A stretch of DNA of 64,000 bases from Streptomyces xanthii (GTDB lineage: Bacteria; Actinomycetota; Actinomycetes; Streptomycetales; Streptomycetaceae): NCBI RefSeq assembly GCF_014621695.1, contig NZ_CP061281.1, positions 1,426,001 through 1,490,000 of the forward strand, written 5' to 3'. The notes beneath the pieces are model-generated. The model did not search any database and was not told the origin of the DNA. It worked only from the letters and a program-made list of their open reading frames with translations. Below are positions 57,925 through 64,000 of the stretch, one piece after another (position 1 is the stretch's first letter; each line of letters begins with the position of its first letter). A program made the translations under genes and the position numbers.

Positions 57925-59133
57925 ATGGAGTTCCGGCAGTCGAGCAAGCTGAGCGAGGTCTGCTACGAGATCCGCGGCCCGGTGATCGAGCACGCCAACG
58001 CGCTCGAGGAGGCCGGCCACAGCGTGCTGCGTCTCAACACCGGAAACCCCGCTCTCTTCGGCTTCGAGGCGCCGGAGGAGATCGTCCAGGACATGATCCG
58101 GATGCTCCCGCGGGCGCACGGGTACACCGACTCGCGCGGCATCCTGTCCGCCCGCCGCGCGGTGGCCCAGCGCTACCAGGCGCTCGGCCTGGAGGTGGGC
58201 GTCGACGACGTGTTCCTCGGCAACGGCGTCTCCGAGCTGGTCTCCATGGCCGTACAGGCGCTCCTGGAGGACGGCGACGAAGTCCTGATCCCCGCCCCGG
58301 ACTTCCCGCTGTGGACGGCGGTGACGACGCTGTCCGGCGGCAAGGCCGTGCACTACCTGTGCGACGAGCAGTCCGAGTGGTACCCGGACCTCGACGACAT
58401 GGCCGCGAAGATCACGGACCGCACCAAGGCCGTCGTCATCATCAACCCGAACAATCCGACCGGCGCGGTCTACCCGAAGGAGATCGTCGAGGGCATCCTC
58501 GACCTCGCCCGCCGGCACGGCCTGATGGTGTTCGCCGACGAGATCTACGACCAGATCCTGTACGACGACGCGGTGCACCACAGCGCCGCCGCCCTCGCCC
58601 CCGACCTGGTCGTGCTCACCTTCTCCGGGCTCTCGAAGACGTACCGGGTGGCGGGCTTCCGATCGGGCTGGCTGGTCGTCACGGGCCCGCGGCAGCACGC
58701 CAGGAGCTACCTGGAGGGCCTGACCATGCTGGCCTCCATGCGCCTGTGCCCGAACGCGCCGGCCCAGTACGCCATCCAGGCCGCGCTCGGCGGACGCCAG
58801 TCGATCCGTGAACTCACCGCGCCGGGCGGCCGACTGCACGAGCAGCGCGACAAGGCGTGGGAGAAGCTCAACGAGATCCCGGGCGTCAGCTGCGTCAAGC
58901 CGAAGGGCGCGCTGTACGCGTTCCCGCGCATCGACCCGGCCGTGCATCCGATCGTGGACGACGAGAAGTTCGTCCTCGACCTGCTGCTGCGGGAGAAGAT
59001 CCAGGTGGTGCAGGGCACGGGCTTCAACTGGCCGCGCCCCGACCACTTCCGCATCCTGACCCTCCCCCACGCCGACGACCTCGACGCCGCGATCAGCCGC
59101 ATCGGCCGCTTCCTGAGCGGCTACCGGCAGTAG
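57925..59133 (+). CDS. Pyridoxal-phosphate aminotransferase (AlaA-type)
   Basis: 402 residues, AAGGAGG upstream of ATG 57925. Class I aminotransferase: RLNTGNPALFGFEAPEEIVQ, YTDSRGILSARRAVAQRY, FLGNGVSELVSMAVQALLED, NPNNPTGAVY, DEIYDQILYD, the PLP Lys in FSGLSKTYRVAGFRSGW and Arg near the C-terminus (HFRILTLPHADDL). The pattern is closest to the AlaA glutamate-pyruvate group, converting pyruvate and glutamate to alanine and 2-oxoglutarate. Probably controlled by the divergent HxlR regulator. Confidence 0.88.
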   Translation: MEFRQSSKLSEVCYEIRGPVIEHANALEEAGHSVLRLNTGNPALFGFEAPEEIVQDMIRMLPRAHGYTDSRGILSARRAVAQRYQALGLEVGVDDVFLGNGVSELVSMAVQALLEDGDEVLIPAPDFPLWTAVTTLSGGKAVHYLCDEQSEWYPDLDDMAAKITDRTKAVVIINPNNPTGAVYPKEIVEGILDLARRHGLMVFADEIYDQILYDDAVHHSAAALAPDLVVLTFSGLSKTYRVAGFRSGWLVVTGPRQHARSYLEGLTMLASMRLCPNAPAQYAIQAALGGRQSIRELTAPGGRLHEQRDKAWEKLNEIPGVSCVKPKGALYAFPRIDPAVHPIVDDEKFVLDLLLREKIQVVQGTGFNWPRPDHFRILTLPHADDLDAAISRIGRFLSGYRQ

Positions 59134-59134
59134 G

Positions 59135-59869
59135 TCACCGCCCGCCGGGTCCGCCGACCGCCTCCACGACGAAGAAGAGGAAGCAGGGCTGCGTCGTGAG
59201 CTTGTCGTAGCCGTCGGGGAAGAGCGCGCGGGCGGCCGGGTCGGGCCGCGGCTCGCTCAGGGCGGTGACGCGGAAGCCGGCGGCGGCGAAGGCCCCGGTC
59301 ATCGCGTGGATCGGCCTGCGCCACAGCCGCATCGGCAGACTCCGGCCACCGAACTCCCACGTGAAGGTGTAGCTGCTGGTCGCGAAGTAGTCGGGCCGCG
59401 CGCCCGGGTGCGTATACGCGACGAAGGGGTGGTCCACGGACGCGATCAGCCGGCCGCCGGGCCGCAGCACGCGGCGCAGTTCGGCGAGGGTCGGCCCCCA
59501 GTCCTCCAGGTAGTGCAGTACCAGGGACGCGATGACGTCGTCGAACGCGCCGTCGCCGAAGGGCAGCGGGTCGCGCAGGTCCCCCACGTGCAGGCCGGCG
59601 CGGTCCCCGAGACGGCGGCGGGCGAGCGCGATCATCGCGGCGCTCGCGTCGATGCCCGTGACCCGCGCCCCGCGTTCGGCCAGTGCGGCGGACAGCGGGC
59701 CCGCGCCGCAGCCGGCGTCGAGGACGCGGCGGCCGGTGACGTCACCGGCGAGGCCGAGCGCGGCCGGCCGCTCGTAGTAGGCGTTCGCGAGGCTGTGCTC
59801 GGTGGCCTCGGCGTACACCTCGGCGAACCGGTCGTAGTCGTTCTCCGTCGTGCCCGTCGGACGATCCAT
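59135..59869 (-). CDS. SAM-dependent class I methyltransferase
   Basis: 244 residues. SAM-binding motif I VLDAGCGAGPLSAALAERGA (about residues 49-68), acidic loop VTGIDASAAMI, motif IV region LPFGDGAFDDVIASLVLHYL and post-motif LAELRRVLRPGGRLIASVDH. The Trp/Phe-rich C-terminal region (YTFTWEFGGRSLPMRLWRRP) shapes the substrate pocket. Substrate not predictable. Its 3' end is one base away from that of the aminotransferase gene, a tight convergent pair with no space for a hairpin terminator. Confidence 0.82.
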   Translation of the reverse strand: MDRPTGTTENDYDRFAEVYAEATEHSLANAYYERPAALGLAGDVTGRRVLDAGCGAGPLSAALAERGARVTGIDASAAMIALARRRLGDRAGLHVGDLRDPLPFGDGAFDDVIASLVLHYLEDWGPTLAELRRVLRPGGRLIASVDHPFVAYTHPGARPDYFATSSYTFTWEFGGRSLPMRLWRRPIHAMTGAFAAAGFRVTALSEPRPDPAARALFPDGYDKLTTQPCFLFFVVEAVGGPGGR

Positions 59870-59945
59870 CGAGGCAGCCTACGGGGCCGGCCGGAACCCG
59901 AGGGGGGCTGAACGAGCCGTTCCGGGGGCGGGTTACGGTCGGGGG

Positions 59946-61043
59946 ATGGAGAACGTACTGCGCCCGCTGATCGTCCTCGGCGGTTCCGTCGTGCTCACAC
60001 TCCTCGTCGGGTGGGCCGTCGACCGTCTGCTGCAACGCGCCGACCGGCGCCACCCGGAGACCCCATTGTGGGATCTGCTGCGCCGCTGCAGGCTCCCGTA
60101 CCAACTGGTGCTGTGCTCGGCCCTGCTGCGCGGCTCGTACGACCAGGCGCGGATCGCCCGGGACCACACGGCGTTCATCGGCCAGGTGCTCAGTCTCGTG
60201 CTGATCGGCGCCACCGCGTGGCTCGTCGTGCGGATCGCGACGGCGATCGTCGAGTCGTCCTACACGCGCTACGCCGACCAGCACCGCGACGCGGCGCGGG
60301 TCCGGCGGGTGCGCACGCAGATCACGCTCATCCAGCGGATCGTGACCGCCGTCGTCGGCGTGGTGGCGGTCGCCGCGATGCTCCTGATGTTCCCGTCGTT
60401 CCGCGCGGCGGGTGCCTCGCTGCTCGCGTCCGCGGGCATCATCAGCGTCGTCGCCGGTGTCGCGGCGCAGTCGACGCTGGGCAATCTGTTCGCCGGGTTC
60501 CAGATCGCGTTCGGCGACATGGTGCGGATAGGTGACACCGTCGTGGTCGACGGCGAATGGGGCACCATCGAGGAGGTCACCCTGACCTACCTCGCCGTCC
60601 GCACCTGGGACGAGCGGCGGATCACGATGCCGGTCTCGTACTTCACGTCGAAGCCGTTCGAGAACTGGTCGCGGGGCGGCGCCCAGATGACCGGCACGGT
60701 CTTCTTCCACCTGGACCACAGCGCCCCGATCGACGCGATGCGCGAGAAGCTGCACGACATCCTGCGCGAGTGCCCGGCCTGGGACGGCCGCAACTGGGGC
60801 CTCGCCGTCACCGACACGACGCCGAGCACGCTCGAGGTCCGCGCGGTGGTCACCGCCAAGGACGCGGACGACATCTGGACGGTCCGCGTCACCGTCCGCG
60901 AGCACCTGGTCCGCTGGCTCGCCGACCAGCACCCCTACGCCCTCCCGCGCGTGAACACCGCCGCGGCCGTCCTTCCTCCGGACACGGACTCGGTCGTCTC
61001 CCTGAGCCGCGACGGCCGCCCGCCCCGCACCGGCCGGGGCTGA
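59946..61043 (+). CDS. MscS-family mechanosensitive channel
   Basis: 365 residues from ATG 59946, immediately after a GGGGG stretch. Membrane segments: PLIVLGGSVVLTLLVGWAV, GQVLSLVLIGATAWLVVRIA, IVTAVVGVVAVAAMLLMF; then the pore-lining helix SLLASAGIISVVAGVAAQST and LGNLFAGFQIAFGDMVRIGD, and the beta domain VVVDGEWGTIEEVTLTYLAV. The C-terminal alpha/beta part (VFFHLDHSAPIDAMREKL) is cytoplasmic. Small relative to larger MscS paralogues. It would release solutes under osmotic downshock. Confidence 0.9.
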   Translation: MENVLRPLIVLGGSVVLTLLVGWAVDRLLQRADRRHPETPLWDLLRRCRLPYQLVLCSALLRGSYDQARIARDHTAFIGQVLSLVLIGATAWLVVRIATAIVESSYTRYADQHRDAARVRRVRTQITLIQRIVTAVVGVVAVAAMLLMFPSFRAAGASLLASAGIISVVAGVAAQSTLGNLFAGFQIAFGDMVRIGDTVVVDGEWGTIEEVTLTYLAVRTWDERRITMPVSYFTSKPFENWSRGGAQMTGTVFFHLDHSAPIDAMREKLHDILRECPAWDGRNWGLAVTDTTPSTLEVRAVVTAKDADDIWTVRVTVREHLVRWLADQHPYALPRVNTAAAVLPPDTDSVVSLSRDGRPPRTGRG

Positions 61044-61070
61044 CCCCGCCCTTCCGGCGGCCACGCCGGG

Positions 61071-61706
61071 TCAGCCGGCGCCGGGCCCGTCGTGGACGGT
61101 CAGGGCTCCGGCGAGGTCGAGGTCGGCGTTGGTGCCGTGGGCGCCGGCGCGGACGAGCAGCACGGCGCCGAGCGCGGTGCTCCAGAAGGTCCTGGCCTCC
61201 ACGTCGAACGGCCGGCCGGCGCTCCAGCCGCGTGTCTCGGCGAGCCGGCTCACATAGCGCTCCGACTGCCGGAACAGCAGTTGGAGGTGCTGGTCGACCA
61301 CGGGCGCGAGCTCGGGCTTGGAGATCCCGGCGGCCAGGGCGCGGGCGACCGACGGCAGCGAGGGCATGGCCAGGACGGCGCGCGCGATGTTGCGCCGGAA
61401 CGCCGCCGCGTCGGGGGCCTGCCGTCCGATGCGTTCGATGCGCCGGGCGTCGTGCAGCAGGCCGAGGAACGCGGCGTGCACGAGCAGCGCGTCCTTGGAC
61501 CCGAAGTGGTACGTGACCTGGTTCGGGAAGACGCCCGCCGCCGCCGCGATCTCCGCGACGCTCACCTCGGCGCCGGGCCGCTCCTCGCAGAGCCGCGCCG
61601 TCTCCTCGATCAGTTTGCGCTTGGTCGCGCGCCCGCGGTCGCGCGGCCGGGCCGCGGCCTGTCGCGCCCCGGTGGGCTGCTTCTTCGCCTTCTCCGCTTT
61701 CTCCAC
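61071..61706 (-). CDS. TetR-family regulator
   Basis: 211 residues from GTG 61706. An ATG further upstream (61740 region) would code through an operator and was rejected. Lys/Ala/Arg-rich start (VEKAEKAKKQPTGARQAAAR), then the TetR helix-turn-helix: KRKLIEETARLCEERPG, VSVAEIAAAAGVFPNQVTYH, FGSKDALLVHAAFLGLL. The C-terminal ligand domain is hydrophobic (FWSTALGAVLLVRAGAHG) and may bind an acyl or polyketide-like ligand. Divergent from a ketosynthase gene with two perfect operator copies between them. Confidence 0.87.
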   Translation of the reverse strand: MEKAEKAKKQPTGARQAAARPRDRGRATKRKLIEETARLCEERPGAEVSVAEIAAAAGVFPNQVTYHFGSKDALLVHAAFLGLLHDARRIERIGRQAPDAAAFRRNIARAVLAMPSLPSVARALAAGISKPELAPVVDQHLQLLFRQSERYVSRLAETRGWSAGRPFDVEARTFWSTALGAVLLVRAGAHGTNADLDLAGALTVHDGPGAG

Positions 61707-61713
61707 CCCGGAA

Positions 61714-61758
61714 TTGTATGTGATACAACATGGCTTCATTCGTTTGTATCGCATACAA
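61714..61758. promoter_or_regulatory. Two perfect TetR-type operators, 30 bp apart
   Basis: TTGTATGTGATACAA (61714-61728) and TTGTATCGCATACAA (61744-61758) are perfect palindromes with identical 6-bp arms (TTGTAT/ATACAA) and different 3-bp centres. Their starts are exactly 30 bp apart. They fill the 67-base gap between the TetR gene and the ketosynthase and cover the promoters of both. Confidence 0.9.
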
Positions 61759-61773
61759 GAAAGGTCGAAGCGC

Positions 61774-63000
61774 ATGCACCGGACCGAAGTCGTCGTGACC
61801 GGACTCGGCGCGATCACACCGCTCGGGGCGGACGTCGCGTCCACCTGGGAGGCCCTGCTCGCCGGCGCGTCCGGCATCCGCGGCGGCGCCCTTCCCGGCC
61901 ACGAGGACATCGGCCTGCCCGACGTCCCGGCGGGCCCGATGGCGGCCGATCCCGCCGTGTCGCTGCCCCCGGCGCGGGCCAGGCGGCTCGACCGTTCGCA
62001 ACAGGCGGCCTTCACCGCGGCGGCGGAGGCCTGGGCCGACGCCGGTGCCCCGCAGGCCGACCCGGACCGGCTCGCGGCGGCGATCGGCACGGGCATCGGC
62101 GGTGTACGGACGCTGCTGAAGGAGGACGACATCCTGGAGGCGGCCGGGACCCGGCGTGTCTCGCCGCGCACGGTGCCCATGCTCATGCCGAACGCGGCGG
62201 CCGCGCTGATCAGCATCGAGTACGGCGCCCGGGCCGGCGCCTACACGCCCGTCTCGGCCTGCTCCTCGGGGGCCGAGGCGATCGCGCTGGGCGCCCGGCT
62301 CATCCGGGCCGGCGAGGCGGACGTCGTCATCGCGGGCGGCACCGAGGCCGCGCTCACCCCCATCACCGTCGCGGGCTTCACGCAGGCGCAGGCGCTGTCG
62401 CGGCACACCGGCGAACCCGCTTCCGCGTCCCGGCCGTTCGCCGTCGACCGCAGCGGTTTCGTCCTCGGCGAGGGCGCCGCCGTCCTGGTCCTCGAGAGCG
62501 CCGAGCACGCCGAGGCGCGCGGCGCCCGCGTCCACGCGGTGCTCGCGGGGGCCGGCATCGCCGCCGACGCCCACCACATCACGGCGCCCGCCCCCGACGG
62601 CGCCGGCCAGGTCTCGGCCATGCGCAAGGCCCTCGCCCAGGCCGGTCTGGCCCCGGAGCGGATCGGCCACGTCAACGCGCACGCCACCGGGACGCCGGTC
62701 GGTGACGCCGCCGAGGCGCGCGCGATCCGGGAGGTCCTGGGCCGCGCCACCGTGACCGCGCCCAAGGCGGCGCTCGGCCATCTCTTCGGCGCGGCGGGCG
62801 CGATCGAGGCGCTCGTCGCCACCCTCAGCGTGCGGGACGGCGTGATCCCACCGACCCGCAACCTCACCCCGTCCGGCGTCGACCCCGCCATCGGCCTCGA
62901 TGTCGTCACGGAGCGCCGCGACGTCCCCCAGGAGGCCGTGCTGAGCAACTCCTTCGGCTTCGGCGGGCAGAACGTGTCCCTCGTCCTGCGCCGGCCCTAG
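61774..63000 (+). CDS. Stand-alone beta-ketoacyl synthase (FabF/KAS II-like)
   Basis: 408 residues, AAGG about 11 bases upstream of ATG 61774. KAS II fold with all catalytic residues: Cys in VSACSSGAEAIALG, His in VNAHATGTPVGDAAE and His in ALGHLFGAAGAIEA; the N-terminus (VVVTGLGAITPLGADVASTW) and C-terminus (SNSFGFGGQNVSLVLRRP) are typical of FabF. No acyl carrier protein, ketoreductase or malonyl transferase is adjacent, so it must draw on the cell's fatty-acid ACP. A dedicated TetR repressor and twin operators imply inducible expression, unlike housekeeping fabF. Confidence 0.9.
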   Translation: MHRTEVVVTGLGAITPLGADVASTWEALLAGASGIRGGALPGHEDIGLPDVPAGPMAADPAVSLPPARARRLDRSQQAAFTAAAEAWADAGAPQADPDRLAAAIGTGIGGVRTLLKEDDILEAAGTRRVSPRTVPMLMPNAAAALISIEYGARAGAYTPVSACSSGAEAIALGARLIRAGEADVVIAGGTEAALTPITVAGFTQAQALSRHTGEPASASRPFAVDRSGFVLGEGAAVLVLESAEHAEARGARVHAVLAGAGIAADAHHITAPAPDGAGQVSAMRKALAQAGLAPERIGHVNAHATGTPVGDAAEARAIREVLGRATVTAPKAALGHLFGAAGAIEALVATLSVRDGVIPPTRNLTPSGVDPAIGLDVVTERRDVPQEAVLSNSFGFGGQNVSLVLRRP

Positions 63001-63058
63001 GTTCCGTCCACACTCGACAGCGGGGGACCGATCGGGTTGAGTTCGTGCCGGCCGGTGT

Positions 63059-63082
63059 TCGGTGAGTCGATCGGTGAGTCGA
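63059..63082. repeat. 12-bp tandem duplication
   Basis: TCGGTGAGTCGA occurs twice back to back (63059-63070, 63071-63082), 14 bases before the start of the next gene. A similar short tandem (CCGGTGA three times) follows that gene at 63551-63572. Confidence 0.75.
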
Positions 63083-63095
63083 GGGGTGCGAGGCG

Positions 63096-63557
63096 ATGGA
63101 AGCGGCGCTGATTGCCGTGCTGGGAACGCTGTTGGGGTCCGTGGTCACGCACTTCTTCCAGGGGCGGGCCACCGTGCGCAGCGCCGAACTGGCGCGGGCC
63201 GAGCAGATGCGGCAGGAGCGGATCTCCTGCTACAGCGCGTTCGCCGGAGAGCTGCACGACTACCGGCGGGCCCAGAACGACCGCTGGTACCGGGCCCACG
63301 AGGACGGCCCCGGCAGTACCGCCGACGCCTCCCGCTTCGCCTCCTACGAGGCCCGGATCGCCGCCCGCGCCGCGCTCACCCGCGTCCAGCTGGTCTGCGC
63401 GGACCCCGCACTGCGCGAACTGGCCGCGCGGGCCTTCCAGTTCACGCACTGCATGCACGAGGCGACCGACGAGGCCGACCGCGACCGCCGCTCCCGCGAG
63501 GCGAAGGCGGCCCTCGACACGTTCGTCACCCGCGCCGGACCGACCGTGCACCGGTGA
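63096..63557 (+). CDS. Small protein with N-terminal membrane segment, unknown function
   Basis: 153 residues from ATG 63096, GAGGCG upstream. A short hydrophobic N-terminus (MEAALIAVLGTLLGSVVTHF) is followed by a long helical, charged region with RSAELARAEQMRQERISCYS, DYRRAQNDRWYRAHEDG and ATDEADRDRRSREAKAALDT, likely a cytoplasmic coiled-coil-like domain. Two or three Cys are present (ISCYS, VCADP, THCMHE). No family recognised. Short tandem repeats flank it on both sides. Confidence 0.75.
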   Translation: MEAALIAVLGTLLGSVVTHFFQGRATVRSAELARAEQMRQERISCYSAFAGELHDYRRAQNDRWYRAHEDGPGSTADASRFASYEARIAARAALTRVQLVCADPALRELAARAFQFTHCMHEATDEADRDRRSREAKAALDTFVTRAGPTVHR

Positions 63558-63571
63558 CCGGTGACCGGTGA

Positions 63572-64000
63572 TCAGGTGAGGCCGAGCAGCGAGTCGAGTG
63601 CCGCCACCGGGTCCGGGGACGGCTCGCCGCGGGGCCACCAGTCCTCGCGGCCGGGGTCGGACTCGTAGCCGTACCAGCGGCCGTCGCGGCCCAGGCGGAG
63701 CTGGAGGGACGGGGTCGACAGGCGGTTGCGGCGGGGGCGGAACTCGGGGTGGCCCGTGGCGAGGAGCGCGGGGCGGGCGCGGTCGAAAGGCCCGGCCGGC
63801 GGGTCCCACTCCTCCTCCAGGACGCCGAGGCCCGCGAACCCGCCCTGACGCCAGGCGGCGACCGCGCGGGCGAGGTCGCCGGGGGTGCGGCCGGTGCCGC
63901 GGGCCAGGGACGCGTACAGGGTGCGGGTCGCCGCGGTGAGGCCGGAGCCGGGGTGTGCGGCGGCGAGCCGGACCGCGTCCTGCCACGGCGTGAATCCGGC
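63572..64000 (-). CDS. C-terminal part of a protein running off the right edge (SWIM-protein-like)
   Basis: 142 residues, open to the window edge, TGA at 63572-63574. The sequence starts AGFTPWQDAVRLAAAHPGSG, continues with YASLARGTGRTPGDLARAV and LGVLEEEWDPPAG, and ends with LRLGRDGRWYGYESDPGRED, WWPRGEPSPDPVAALDSLLG. The LRLGRDGRWYxY plus WWPxG ending resembles, from memory, the C-terminus of actinobacterial SWIM zinc-finger proteins; the zinc finger itself would be outside the window. The reading frame has typical Streptomyces codon bias. Convergent with the preceding small protein gene. Confidence 0.6.
   Translation of the reverse strand, partial: AGFTPWQDAVRLAAAHPGSGLTAATRTLYASLARGTGRTPGDLARAVAAWRQGGFAGLGVLEEEWDPPAGPFDRARPALLATGHPEFRPRRNRLSTPSLQLRLGRDGRWYGYESDPGREDWWPRGEPSPDPVAALDSLLGLT

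Overview
The window is high-GC actinobacterial chromosome, almost certainly Streptomyces. Third codon positions are nearly all G or C, GTG starts are common, and a complete type II polyketide spore-pigment (whiE-type) cluster is present together with an RNase Sa homologue, a class F sortase and a gluABCD glutamate transporter. About 70 genes were identified, two of them cut by the window edges. No insertion sequence, prophage, integrase, CRISPR array, tRNA or rRNA was seen.

Layout. 2-724 is the 3' end of a membrane-anchored protein. 892-4089 (-) is a glutamate-type ABC importer (gluABCD). 4209-11412 holds a secreted GDSL esterase, exonuclease III, a cysteine-less isochorismatase-like hydrolase, a metallo-hydrolase, a fused PcaD/PcaC protein and a secreted beta-helix protein. 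11493-19853 is the spore-pigment locus: seven co-directional genes (ORFs I-VII) with translational overlaps, a divergent FAD hydroxylase (ORF VIII) and a convergent O-methyltransferase. 19867-21258 is a class F sortase with a repeat-bearing putative substrate. 21703-28947 carries a row of minus-strand genes: a glutamate-synthase-like flavoprotein, MarR, a SpoIIE-type phosphatase, a STAS protein, a deazaflavin reductase and a ROK glucokinase. 29225-35292 is a sugar or inositol ABC operon with two substrate-binding proteins, a GntR regulator and a Gfo/Idh dehydrogenase, tied together by a shared operator-like sequence. 35648-39859 holds a P450, a two-component system whose kinase carries an in-frame stop, and an RNase Sa homologue. 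40054-52342 holds an SDR, allantoinase with its IclR-type regulator AllR, an FtsX-type ABC pair, a two-component system, a UspA/MocR pair, a molybdenum-cofactor nucleotidyltransferase and malate synthase; allantoinase and malate synthase share AllR-box-like sites. 52555-64000 holds a HipA-like kinase, an FAD monooxygenase, a von Willebrand A/partner pair, HxlR with an aminotransferase, a methyltransferase, an MscS channel, a TetR/ketosynthase pair with twin operators, and two proteins of uncertain role at the right edge.

Non-coding structure is unusually informative. A family of long inverted repeats (eight copies, full or decayed) sits between gene ends; seven of the eight lie between convergent genes, so it probably works as a bidirectional terminator. 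Several divergent gene pairs carry perfect palindromes that predict operators. The most promising candidates for undescribed biology are the sortase with its triply repeated GGMHTGGG protein, the TetR/ketosynthase unit, and the vWA/partner envelope pair.
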